The notes below the pieces were generated by a model that worked only from the letters and a program-made list of their open reading frames with translations, searched no databases and had not been told where the DNA came from. Below, in pieces: positions 1 to 8,432 of a stretch of DNA of 64,000 nucleotides. Every line of letters begins with the position of its first letter. Positions within the stretch are counted from its first letter, which is position 1. The stretch is taken from assembly GCA_013911975.1 (NCBI GenBank), contig JACESF010000001.1, forward strand, positions 117,611-181,610. Direction: 5' to 3'. The stretch comes from Hyphomicrobiales bacterium. Its GTDB lineage: Bacteria > Pseudomonadota > Alphaproteobacteria > Rhizobiales > Xanthobacteraceae. The translations under genes were made by a program, and so were the position numbers.

Positions 1-583
1 CCGCCCGCGCTTCCGCCTTCCGCCCCTTGGACACCAGCCAGCGGGGCGTGTCGGTCATCACGAAGATGCCCACGAACAGCGCGATGCCCGGCAGGGCGCC
101 GGTGATGAACATGGTGCGCCAGGAGCCGGCGAAGACGTAGCCGACCACATAGGCGCCGACGATGCCGAGCGTGATGGCGAGCTGGTAGATGGAGACCAGC
201 ATGCCGCGCTTCTCGGCGGGCGCGTTCTCGGAAATGTAGAGCGGGGCGACGATGGCGGCGACGCCGATGGCGAAGCCGAGCACGAGGCGGGCCAGGATCA
301 GGACCAGCGTGTCAGGCGCGGCAGCGGCGATGAGCGCGCCCACCACGAACAGGCCGCCCGCGAACAGGAGCGAGGCGCGCCGGCCGAGGGATTCGGCGAT
401 CCGCCCGGCGATGATGGAGCCGAACAGCGCGCCGAACGGCACGGCCGACGTGACCACGCCTTCCATGACCGGGTCGATGCCGAACTGGGGACGCAGAAGA
501 TAGAGCGCGCCGGCAATGACGCCTTCGTCGAACCCGAACAGAAAGCCCGCCATGCCCGCGATGGCGGCAACCAGATAAATCAT
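1..583 (-). CDS. Sugar-porter MFS transporter, 3' end cut off by the window
   Basis: Only the first 194 residues are visible; the gene runs off the left edge. Translation begins MIYLVAAIAGMAGFLFGFD, the TM1 signature of the sugar-porter family (XylE, GalP, IolT relatives). The loop after TM2 reads GRIAESLGRR, and the segment after TM6 has TPRWLVSKGR, matching the family's PESPRWL signature. About six membrane segments are present, so this is the N-terminal half. It acts in the inner membrane, probably as a proton symporter for a sugar or polyol; the substrate cannot be told. The ATG lies 46 bases after the stop of the aminotransferase gene on the same strand, so the two are probably co-transcribed. 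Confidence 0.9.
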   Translation of the reverse strand, partial: MIYLVAAIAGMAGFLFGFDEGVIAGALYLLRPQFGIDPVMEGVVTSAVPFGALFGSIIAGRIAESLGRRASLLFAGGLFVVGALIAAAAPDTLVLILARLVLGFAIGVAAIVAPLYISENAPAEKRGMLVSIYQLAITLGIVGAYVVGYVFAGSWRTMFITGALPGIALFVGIFVMTDTPRWLVSKGRKAEARA

Positions 584-629
584 TGCCTGACCTCCCTCTT
601 CCCGGCGCGCCGGGGCCTGTCTCGCGTCC

Positions 630-1961
630 TCAGCCGAGGACGACGCGGGCAACCTTGCGGAACGCGGTCACGATGTCGGTGACGTCGGCATCGCTGAGAT
701 TCGAGGCGATGGCCAGCAGCGCGCTGCGCCCATGGAGATCGTCGCACTGGGGCAGCGCGCCGAGATGGTAGTCATAGTCCTGCGCGAAGGCGTTGGCCGG
801 ATGCGTCCAGGGCATGCCGTCGCGGCTGTTGGAGCGCTTGTTCACCAGGCTCGGGATGTTGGAATACCAGTGCAGGCCCCATTCGCGCATGGAGATGCAG
901 GTGAGGCTGCCGGGCTGGCCGGTGATGCCCTCCGCCCTGAGCGCCTCCACGAAGCGCTTGCAGGTGGCCTCGTCCCGGTAGGTGGTGATCATGAACGGGC
1001 CGGTGTCGCCGTTGGGATCGGGGATGACGCGGAAGCCGAGGCCCTCGATGCCTTCCAGGGCGCGGCGCACGCGCCATTTCGCGCCCGCCATGGCGCCGGT
1101 GATGCGGGGCAGCTTGCGCATCTGGGCGAGGACCATGGCCCCCGACAGTTCCGACATGCGCGCGCCGATGCCCCAGAGCTGGCAGGTCTCGTCGGACGTA
1201 TCCAGCCGGCCGGAGGCGTTGCGGGCATAGCCCAGGTCGTGCAGCGCCACGATGCGGCGGAAGAGGCCGTCGTCCTCGCACACGATCATGCCGCCGTCGC
1301 CGGAGGTGAGGTTCTTGTTGAGCTGGAAGCTGAAGATGCCGATGTCGCCGAACCGGCCCACGGCGCGCCCGTCCTGGCTGGCGCCGGCGGCCTGGGCGCA
1401 GTCCTCGATCAGCTTCACGCCCGCCGCGCGGCACACCTCGGCGATCTCGGCAATCCGGCCGGGGGCGCCGCTCATGTGCACGCACAGCACGGCACGGGTG
1501 CGCGGGCCGATCTTGCGGCGCAGGTCGGCGGGGTCGATGCAGAAGGTCTCGTCGATGTCCACGAGGCGCGGGATGGCGCCGGAGCGCACCACGGCGGACA
1601 CGCAACTCACCCAGAGATAGCCGGGCACCAGCACCTCGTCGCCGGGGCCGATCTCCAGCGCCCACATGGCGATGGACAGGGCGGCGGTGCCGGAGGAGAC
1701 GCCCAGCGCATGGCGGTGGCCGAAGGTCTCGCACCACTCCTTTTCCAGCGTTTCCACCATGTGCTGGGGGTCGGGGCCGTAGAAGCGGAAGGGGCTGCGG
1801 GCGCGGACCACCCGGTCCACCAGCTCGCGCTCTTCCTCGCCGATCCAGTTGGCGCCGGGCAGTTCCCAGGGCAGGGGTGTGGAGCGGACCGGAGTACCGC
1901 CCTCAATTGCGAGGCGATTGGCCAGTTCGCGGTCGTGATCTGCCACGTTCACTGACGTCAT
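630..1961 (-). CDS. DegT/DnrJ/EryC1/StrS-family PLP aminotransferase
   Basis: A 444-residue protein of the family that transaminates keto-sugars and keto-cyclitols. The PLP-binding lysine is in FSFQLNKNLTSGDGG (about K216), and the substrate-side pocket motif VSSGTAALSIAM is near residue 95. A further 25 in-frame residues lie upstream, but ATG at 1961 is preceded by a G-rich ribosome site (GGGGGGAAAA) and begins a family-like N-terminus, so I chose it. A sugar-porter MFS gene follows on the same strand and another is divergent, which suggests an amino-sugar or cyclitol (inositol-like) substrate. The window shows no nucleotide-sugar biosynthesis genes that would point to LPS or antibiotic sugars. 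The exact substrate is unknown. Confidence 0.9.
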   Translation of the reverse strand: MTSVNVADHDRELANRLAIEGGTPVRSTPLPWELPGANWIGEEERELVDRVVRARSPFRFYGPDPQHMVETLEKEWCETFGHRHALGVSSGTAALSIAMWALEIGPGDEVLVPGYLWVSCVSAVVRSGAIPRLVDIDETFCIDPADLRRKIGPRTRAVLCVHMSGAPGRIAEIAEVCRAAGVKLIEDCAQAAGASQDGRAVGRFGDIGIFSFQLNKNLTSGDGGMIVCEDDGLFRRIVALHDLGYARNASGRLDTSDETCQLWGIGARMSELSGAMVLAQMRKLPRITGAMAGAKWRVRRALEGIEGLGFRVIPDPNGDTGPFMITTYRDEATCKRFVEALRAEGITGQPGSLTCISMREWGLHWYSNIPSLVNKRSNSRDGMPWTHPANAFAQDYDYHLGALPQCDDLHGRSALLAIASNLSDADVTDIVTAFRKVARVVLG

Positions 1962-2087
1962 TTTTCCCCCCTGACCCTGATGCCGGGCCCCTAAGCTTGG
2001 CCATCTGCTCATAGAATGTTTCGCGAAATTCTGCAATTATTCTCCGGCCCCCGCGCGGGGTTAAGAAATCGCGGCACGGGGCGGGGT

Positions 2088-3407
2088 ATGTCTGCAGTCA
2101 TTCGTGTTTCCTTGATGGTTGTTACTTTCGGATTGCTGTTCGGGTTCAGTACCGCCAGCATCGCCGGGGTTTTGGACCGCGTGATTGCGGCGCTCTCGCT
2201 GAGGACACAGCAGGCGGAAATTCTCGTGGCGACCTTGGTGGTCGGGTGCTTTGTCGGAGCGGCCGCCGCGGGTGTGCTTTCCGCGCGGCTCGGACGGCGC
2301 AAGTCACTTGCGATATCTGTCGCCCTCGCCGCCCCGGGCTTCGCGGTCATGGTCCTGACACAGGGGTATTTTCCGCTGCTTCTTGCCCGTTTCCTCGTTG
2401 GATTGGCGGTCGGCCTCTCCTCCATGGTGGTGCCCATGTATGCGGCGGAGGTCACGCCCTCGCGCTATCGCGGCGCGGTGGTGTCCCTGTTCCAGCTCGC
2501 GGTGACGGCGGGAATCATGCTCGCCTATGGAATCGCCTTCGTCTTCATGGACGCGCCCTGGCCGCTGATCCTGGGCAGCGGCATCCTCATCGTGCTCGGC
2601 TGCGGGGGCGCGCTGCTGCTGCTGCCGGAAAGCCCCCGCTGGCTGCTTTCGCGGGGGCAGGGGGCGGCGGCGCGCCACGCGGCGGAGAATCTCGGCGTCG
2701 CGGATGAACTCACCGCCGCCGAGGGCACCGCCGAGACGGCCCGGTTCGACTGGCGGGTGGTGCGCAAGGGCAGCACGGCGGCGGTCCTCGTCCTGTGCGC
2801 CGCTCTGTTCGTGCTCCAGAACCTGAGCGGCATCGACGGCATCCTCTATTACGCCCCCACCATCTTCACCGAGCTGGGCTTCTCCGCCGGCACGGCGGCG
2901 CTCGCCGCAACGTTCGGGCTCGGCATCGCCAATTTCGGCGCGACCCTCGTGGCGCTGCGCTATGTGGACCGGGCGGGCCGGCGGCCGCTGCTGATCGGCG
3001 GCTCGGTGGCCATGGCGGTCGGCCTCGGCACCACCGTCGTCGCCGCGCTGCTGGACCTGCCCTGGCTCGGGCTCGGGGCGCTGGTGGTCTATATCGTCGC
3101 CTTCGCGGTCAGCCTCGGGCCGCTGCCCTATGTGCTCATGTCGGAACTGTTTCCCACCGCCATCCGGGAGCAGGGCATCGCCACCGCCTCGGCCACGAGC
3201 TGGCTGTTCAACGGCCTCGTGGCCGTCACCTTCCTGAGCCTCGTGAACAGTGCCGGCCTCGTGGGGGCCATGGGCCTGTTCGCCGCGGTCTGCGTGGTCT
3301 CGGTGCTGGTGTCGATCTTCCTCGTGCCGGAGACGCGCGGCGTGCCGCTGGAGGCCATCGAGGACAAGGTGCTGCGCGGCGAGCGCCTGCGGCACCTGGG
3401 GCTTTAA
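2088..3407 (+). CDS. Sugar-porter MFS transporter
   Basis: A 439-residue, 12-segment inner-membrane transporter. Sugar-porter marks are GRRKS in the TM2-3 loop (near residue 72), PESPRWLLSRG after TM6, a second loop motif DRAGRRPLL, and PETRG after TM12. The reading frame is open from 2016, but that start would add 24 charged residues before TM1; ATG at 2088 puts MSAVIRVSLMVVTFGLLFGF at the N-terminus, as expected for the family. It is transcribed divergently from the DegT aminotransferase across a gap of about 126 bases, so both directions probably share a regulatory region. It is not a close copy of the transporter at the left edge. Substrate unknown, probably a sugar or polyol. Confidence 0.92.
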   Translation: MSAVIRVSLMVVTFGLLFGFSTASIAGVLDRVIAALSLRTQQAEILVATLVVGCFVGAAAAGVLSARLGRRKSLAISVALAAPGFAVMVLTQGYFPLLLARFLVGLAVGLSSMVVPMYAAEVTPSRYRGAVVSLFQLAVTAGIMLAYGIAFVFMDAPWPLILGSGILIVLGCGGALLLLPESPRWLLSRGQGAAARHAAENLGVADELTAAEGTAETARFDWRVVRKGSTAAVLVLCAALFVLQNLSGIDGILYYAPTIFTELGFSAGTAALAATFGLGIANFGATLVALRYVDRAGRRPLLIGGSVAMAVGLGTTVVAALLDLPWLGLGALVVYIVAFAVSLGPLPYVLMSELFPTAIREQGIATASATSWLFNGLVAVTFLSLVNSAGLVGAMGLFAAVCVVSVLVSIFLVPETRGVPLEAIEDKVLRGERLRHLGL

Positions 3408-3452
3408 CCCTCCGGCGCCGCACGCCTGCGCGGGGCGGGCGGACGTGGTTTA

Positions 3453-4931
3453 ATGCCCGCCCCGTCCCGCTGGCCCTTTACCCGCATGCATGATTCCGCC
3501 GTCCTCGCCTGGATCCTGTTCTTCGCCCAGGCGCTCGCCCAGCTCGTCTTCATCGTGCGCGCCCTGCTGCGCCCGCATCGCGAGCCCGCCGCGCGGTTCG
3601 CCTGGGTGCTGGTGATCGCGCTCGCGCCCGTGGTGGGCGTCATCGCCTATATCCTGTTCGGCGAGGTCAATCTCGGCCGCAACCGCATCGACAGCCTGAG
3701 GACCGCGTTCGCGACCCTGCCTCCGGCCGCCGAGGTGGCGGGCCCCTCGGCGGAAACGGCGCTGAAGGACCGGTTCGTGCCCCTGTTCCGGGTGGGCCAG
3801 TCGGTGAGCCATTACGCGCCGGTGGCGGGCAACCGGGCGAGCCTGCTGCCGGATTCCGCCGCCTCCATCGACGCCATGGTGGCGGACATCGATGCGGCGC
3901 GCGAGAGTGTGCACGTCCTCTTCTATATCTGGCTCGGGGATGCGAGCGGGCTGAAGGTGGCGGCGGCGCTTGCCCGCGCCGCCCGGCGCGGCGTGACCTG
4001 CCGCGCCATGGCGGATGACGTGGGCTCGCGCGCCTTCATCCGCTCGCCCCACTGGCGCGACCTGGCGGACAGTGGCGTGAAGCTCGCGGCGGCGCTGCCG
4101 GTGGGCAACCCGCTGCTGCGCCCGTTCAAGGGCCGCATCGACATGCGCAACCACCGCAAGATCGTGGTGGTGGACAATGCCATCACCTATTGCGGCAGCC
4201 AGAACTGCGCCGATGCCGCCTTCGCGGTGAAGGCACGCTTCGCGCCGTGGGTGGACATCATGGCCCGGTTCGAGGGCCCGGTGGTGCGCCAGAACCAGCA
4301 TGTGTTCGCCAGCAACTGGATGGCGCAGGTGGACGAGGACCTCGGCCCGCTCCTGTCCGCGCCGCTTCCGCCGCCCGGTCCCGGCTTCATCGCCCAGGTG
4401 ATCGCCACAGGCGCGGCGGTGCGCTACTCGGCCATGCCCGAGACCTTCGTGTCGCTGATGAACGCGGCGCGGCGCGAACTGGTGATCACCACGCCCTATT
4501 ACGTGCCGGACGAACCCATCCAGGCCGCCCTGTGCGCCAGCGCCCGGCGCGGGGTGTCCACCACCATCGTCTTCCCCCGCCGCAACGATTCCTGGATCGT
4601 GGCGGCGGCGAGCCGCAGCTATTATCGCGAATTGCTGGAGGCGGGCGTGGAGATCCGCGAATATGTGGGCGGCCTGCTCCATGCCAAGACCCTCACGCTG
4701 GACGGCGAGGTGTCGCTGATCGGCTCCGCCAATATCGACCGCCGCAGCTTCGAGCTGAATGCCGAGAACAACATCCTGCTGCACGACGCGGACTTCACCG
4801 CCACCGTCCGGGCCCGCCAGCAGGTGTTCCTGGATGCCTCGCTGATCGTCACCCGCGCCGAGGTGGAAGCCTATAGCCGCTGGCGCCAGCTCCTGAACAA
4901 TTCCATCGCCATGCTCGGCCCCGTGCTCTGA
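3453..4931 (+). CDS. cls: Cardiolipin synthase-like phospholipase D family protein
   Basis: A 492-residue membrane protein with two N-terminal hydrophobic segments (about 14-33 and 48-68, the PLDc_N region) followed by two phospholipase D domains. Both HKD motifs are complete: HRKIVVVD with H234, K236, D241, and HAKTLTLD with H410, K412, D417, the latter followed by GSANIDRRS. This is the layout of ClsA-type cardiolipin synthases, which join two phosphatidylglycerols at the inner membrane. An alternative ATG at 3486 would remove 11 residues without touching the first membrane segment. It stands alone, 45 bases after the MFS gene and about 190 bases before the efflux operon. Confidence 0.9.
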   Translation: MPAPSRWPFTRMHDSAVLAWILFFAQALAQLVFIVRALLRPHREPAARFAWVLVIALAPVVGVIAYILFGEVNLGRNRIDSLRTAFATLPPAAEVAGPSAETALKDRFVPLFRVGQSVSHYAPVAGNRASLLPDSAASIDAMVADIDAARESVHVLFYIWLGDASGLKVAAALARAARRGVTCRAMADDVGSRAFIRSPHWRDLADSGVKLAAALPVGNPLLRPFKGRIDMRNHRKIVVVDNAITYCGSQNCADAAFAVKARFAPWVDIMARFEGPVVRQNQHVFASNWMAQVDEDLGPLLSAPLPPPGPGFIAQVIATGAAVRYSAMPETFVSLMNAARRELVITTPYYVPDEPIQAALCASARRGVSTTIVFPRRNDSWIVAAASRSYYRELLEAGVEIREYVGGLLHAKTLTLDGEVSLIGSANIDRRSFELNAENNILLHDADFTATVRARQQVFLDASLIVTRAEVEAYSRWRQLLNNSIAMLGPVL

Positions 4932-5125
4932 CGGGGCGCTTTCGGGGGCGTAGCGCTCCGGCTGGCGGTGGTGCCGTTGCCGGCCTCCCGCCCGGCCATG
5001 GCAACGCCTTGTTGCGACTCAGTTTTGCAGCTATCCCGAAACGGTAGCCTTGCGGTCCAGGCGGCCCTCGCTCGGCCCGTTCCGGGACAGGCCGGGCATG
5101 GACTTCCGTCGCCGGGGATAGCCGA

Positions 5126-5479
5126 TTGCCCGACTGCACCGCGCCACGCAGATCCCTGACCGAAGAGAGGGCCTCCCGCCGTCTCCCGGGCGGGACTGAC
5201 CGCGCGGGTTCGAAGGGCGTTCCGCGCGCCGCCGCGCTCCTCGCCGGCCTCCCGCTCGCGGGATGCGATGCGGCGGGGGCGCCGTCGCTGTCCTTCTTCG
5301 GCGCCTATTTTCCCTCCTGGCTCGCCTGCGCCTTCATCGGCATCCTCGGGGCGGTTCTGGTGCGGGTGGTGCTGATCCGGCTGGCGGTGGACGATGCCTT
5401 GCCGGCCCGGCTCTTCATCTATGGGTGCATCGCGGCGGCCATCGGCTTCCTCGTGTCCCTCCTCGGCTTCGGGCGGTAG
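5126..5479 (+). CDS. ytcA: YtcA-family small membrane lipoprotein
   Basis: A 117-residue protein. The recognisable part is a lipobox LPLAGC (Cys about 47), then SLSFFGAYFPSWLACAFIGI and two hydrophobic segments (about 60-80 and 92-113), as in E. coli YtcA, the small protein encoded just before mdtNOP. The start is uncertain: no ATG is in frame upstream, so I used TTG at 5126, which leaves a basic leader of about 30 residues before the hydrophobic stretch. It ends 3 bases before mdtN. Known of the family: it accompanies FUSC-type efflux systems and its role is not established. Confidence 0.75.
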   Translation: MPDCTAPRRSLTEERASRRLPGGTDRAGSKGVPRAAALLAGLPLAGCDAAGAPSLSFFGAYFPSWLACAFIGILGAVLVRVVLIRLAVDDALPARLFIYGCIAAAIGFLVSLLGFGR

Positions 5480-5482
5480 GCC

Positions 5483-6556
5483 ATGGACACGTCGCCGCCC
5501 CCCGCATCGCCTCCCGCGCTGCCCTCCCACCGGATCCGCTCCGTCGCCGCTTTGGTGGCCCTCGTCGCCGTGGTCGGGGCGGTGCTGCTGGGGTGGCGCT
5601 ACATCCGGTCCGCCGAGCTCAATCCCCTGTCGGACGACGCGGTCATCACGGCGGAGGTGGTGAACGTGGCCGCCTCGGTGCCGGGGCGGATCGTGACCTT
5701 CGGCGTCGCGGAGAACGCGTCCGTGCGCAAGGGCGCGCTGCTGTTCGCGCTCGATCCCGCCGGATACCGGCTGGCGGTGGAGCAGGCGGCGGCGGACTTG
5801 CGCGTGGCCGAGGCGGCCGAGGCGGACAAAAGGCGGGTGGTGGCGGCGGAGCGCTCCAATGCCGAGATCGCCCGCGAGCAGGTGGTGCGCGCCCGCCAGA
5901 ATCTCGACCTCGCCACCCAGACCCTCGCCCGGCTCGAAGCCCTGCGGCCCAAGGGCTATGTGAGCGCCCAGCAGGTGGACGACGCGGCCACCGCCAAGAG
6001 CGATGCCGAGGTGAGCCTGAAGCAGGCGCTCAAGCAGGAGGCGGCGGCCGACGTTCTCGTGAGCGACACCGCCGCCGCGCAGGCGCTCGTGGCGGCCCGG
6101 CGCGCGGCGCTCGCCATCGCCGAGCGGGGCCTCGCCGAAACCGAGGTGCGGGCGCCGTTCGACGGCAAGGTGGTGGGGCTGGAGGCGGCGGCGGGCGGCT
6201 ATGTGCTGCCCGGCCAGTCGGTGTTCACGCTTATCGATACCGATGCCTGGTTCGTTTCCGCCGCCTTCCTGGAGACCGAGCTGACGCGCATCCGCATCGG
6301 CGATTGCGCCACCCTCTATGCGCTCGCCGACCGCACGCGCCCCATCCGGGGGCGGGTGGAGGGCATCGGCTGGGGCGTGACGTCGGAGGAGCAGATCGCG
6401 CTGCCACGCAAGATGCCCATCGTCCCGAAGACGCTGGACTGGGTGCGCGTGGCCCAGCGCTTTCCCGTGCGCATCCGCCTCATCGACCCGCCCGAGGACC
6501 TGATGCGCATCGGCGCCTCGGCCACCGCGACCGTGCATCATGGCCGCGGCTGCTGA
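5483..6556 (+). CDS. mdtN: Periplasmic adaptor of MdtNOP-type efflux system (HlyD family)
   Basis: A 357-residue membrane fusion protein. One N-terminal membrane segment (about residues 17-35) is followed by a split lipoyl/barrel domain (ITAEVVNVAASVPGRI and later GLAETEVRAPFDGKVVGL), with a long alpha-helical hairpin rich in A, E, Q and R between them (about 95-205). It would bridge the FUSC inner-membrane protein to the outer-membrane channel. It starts 3 bases after ytcA and overlaps mdtO by 17 bases, so this is one operon. The order ytcA-adaptor-FUSC-outer membrane factor is that of E. coli ytcA-mdtNOP, a system linked to resistance to puromycin, acriflavine and similar drugs. Confidence 0.9.
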   Translation: MDTSPPPASPPALPSHRIRSVAALVALVAVVGAVLLGWRYIRSAELNPLSDDAVITAEVVNVAASVPGRIVTFGVAENASVRKGALLFALDPAGYRLAVEQAAADLRVAEAAEADKRRVVAAERSNAEIAREQVVRARQNLDLATQTLARLEALRPKGYVSAQQVDDAATAKSDAEVSLKQALKQEAAADVLVSDTAAAQALVAARRAALAIAERGLAETEVRAPFDGKVVGLEAAAGGYVLPGQSVFTLIDTDAWFVSAAFLETELTRIRIGDCATLYALADRTRPIRGRVEGIGWGVTSEEQIALPRKMPIVPKTLDWVRVAQRFPVRIRLIDPPEDLMRIGASATATVHHGRGC

Positions 6557-8432
6557 CCATCCCTGGCACGGCCTCGCCCGCCAGGCGGCGGCGGACCTCG
6601 CCCCGTTTCCGGGCCGCTTGGCCATGGCGTGGCGGGTGGCGCTGCTGTGCGCCCTGGTGGCCGGCACGGCCATGGTCTTCAAGGTGCCGGAATCCGCCAT
6701 CGGCTGCTATCTCATCATCTTCCTCTACCGGCCCGACGGGGCGGAGGGGGTAGGGCAGGCCATCGGCATCATCCTGCTGGTGTCCCTCGTGGTGCTCGCC
6801 ATGGCACCCGTGATCAAGGCCACCGCCGACACGCCGCTGCTGCGGCTCTGCGTCATCGCGGGCGTGTCCTTCGCCTTCGTCTTCCTGGGGTCCGCCTCCA
6901 CGCTGGGCGAGCAGAGCTCCATCATCGCGCTGGTGGTGGCCTTCGTGCTGACGCTGGTGGACCGCCTTCCGGCGGGCGAGATCGCCACGCGCGGCCTGCT
7001 CTATGCGTGGCAGATGGCGTCCATGCCGATGGCGCTGATGATCGGCTTCAACATGCTGCTGGGCACGGGGCCGCACACGCTCCTGCGCCGCACGGTGGCC
7101 GAGCGGCTCATGGCCGGGGCCGAGGCGCTTGAGGCGTCGGAGACGGGCGCGCGCGGCCTCGACGCCGCGCTGGCGGAGGGCCGGGCGGAGAGCGACAAGC
7201 AGGTGCAGCTCGCCCGCCTGTTCCACACCGCCCCCACCGCGAGCGTGCGCTGGCTCGCCGGGGCGGCGGAGACCAGCTACCGCTATCTCCTCGCGGTGGC
7301 GGCGCTGCCGCGCGCGGCGGACGCGGAGCGGGCCCGGCTCGCGCGCGAGAGCCGCGCGGCGGCGGCGGCCATCCAAGCGGGGCACGCGCCCGGGCCGGTG
7401 GAGCAAGACGCGGCGGGGTCAACGACCCTCGCGGCGGGGCCTGGCGCTCTCACTGCCATCCGGGACGCGCTCGCCGGTCTCGCGCGGGCGGACGGGGGCA
7501 GCGACGGCGCGCCGGCCAAGACGCCGTTCCTCAAGGCCGACGCCTTCACCAATCCCGATCACCAGCGCTATGCGCTGAAGACCACGGGCGCCGCGGTCTC
7601 CTGCTATCTCATCTATTCTCTCATCGACTGGTCCGGCATCCACACCGCCATGATCACCTGCTACGTGGCGGCGCTGGGCACCACGGGCGAGACGGTGCAC
7701 AAGCTGGTGCTGCGCATCTGCGGATGCCTCGTGGGCGCTGCTTTGGGCATCCTCTCCATCCTGTTCGTCATCCCCCATCTGGAGTCCGTGGGCGGGCTGA
7801 TGGTGCTGGTGTTCCTGGCGCTGCTACCGGCCGCCTGGGTCTCCGTGGGCAGCGAGCGCATTTCCTATGGCGGCGTGCAGATCGGCCTCGCCTTCCTGCT
7901 CACCATCCTCGACGGCTTCGCGCCAAGCCTCGACATGGATTCCGCGCGCGACCGCGTGGTGGGCATCCTGCTCGGCAATGTGGTGGTCTATCTCTTCTTC
8001 ACCGGCCTCTGGCCCAAGAGCACGGTGCGCGAGGTGCGCGAGCGGCTGGCGCGCGCGCTCGCCGTGCTCGCGAAGCTCGCGGCCCTGACGCCGGAGGCGC
8101 GGCAATCGGCGCTGAGCGATGCCGCCTTCGTGGAGAGTGAAGTCGGGGCCATGGAGGAGCTGCTCGCCATGCTCCCCTTCGAGCCCGCCCGCCAGCGCCC
8201 GCCCGCCGCCGCCGTGGCGCGCATCGCCGACACGCTTCGGGAGGCGCGGGACCTGCTGCCCCTGCTGATGTTCGCGCCCGGGCCGAGCCCGGAGGCCGCG
8301 CGCCGTCTCTCGGCGGCGGCCGATCGCCTGGAGCGGGGCGCGGCTGCGGACCCGGCGGGAGAGGCGGACGCCGGGGACACCGACGACCTCGCCCGGCGCG
8401 CCGGGCGCATTGCCGGTCTGGTGGCGGTATGA
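6540..8432 (+). CDS. mdtO: FUSC-family inner-membrane efflux component
   Basis: A 630-residue protein with two blocks of membrane segments: about residues 25-190 (starting near VALLCALVAGTAMVFKV) and about 345-500 (near AVSCYLIYSLIDWSGIHTAM). Each block is followed by a soluble helical region. This duplicated layout is that of the fusaric-acid resistance/MdtO family. The second block carries the W-S-G-I-H-T-A-M-I-T-C stretch conserved in these proteins. It overlaps the adaptor by 17 bases upstream, and its stop overlaps the start of the outer-membrane gene by 4 bases, which suggests translational coupling. It probably moves aromatic or cationic compounds out of the inner membrane; substrate not known. 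Confidence 0.9.
   Translation: MAAAADHPWHGLARQAAADLAPFPGRLAMAWRVALLCALVAGTAMVFKVPESAIGCYLIIFLYRPDGAEGVGQAIGIILLVSLVVLAMAPVIKATADTPLLRLCVIAGVSFAFVFLGSASTLGEQSSIIALVVAFVLTLVDRLPAGEIATRGLLYAWQMASMPMALMIGFNMLLGTGPHTLLRRTVAERLMAGAEALEASETGARGLDAALAEGRAESDKQVQLARLFHTAPTASVRWLAGAAETSYRYLLAVAALPRAADAERARLARESRAAAAAIQAGHAPGPVEQDAAGSTTLAAGPGALTAIRDALAGLARADGGSDGAPAKTPFLKADAFTNPDHQRYALKTTGAAVSCYLIYSLIDWSGIHTAMITCYVAALGTTGETVHKLVLRICGCLVGAALGILSILFVIPHLESVGGLMVLVFLALLPAAWVSVGSERISYGGVQIGLAFLLTILDGFAPSLDMDSARDRVVGILLGNVVVYLFFTGLWPKSTVREVRERLARALAVLAKLAALTPEARQSALSDAAFVESEVGAMEELLAMLPFEPARQRPPAAAVARIADTLREARDLLPLLMFAPGPSPEAARRLSAAADRLERGAAADPAGEADAGDTDDLARRAGRIAGLVAV

Noticed and set aside
732..1955. A 407-codon plus-strand frame opposite the DegT aminotransferase
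   Set aside because: His/Ala/Gly-biased antisense frame caused by high GC; the minus strand has a complete PLP enzyme.
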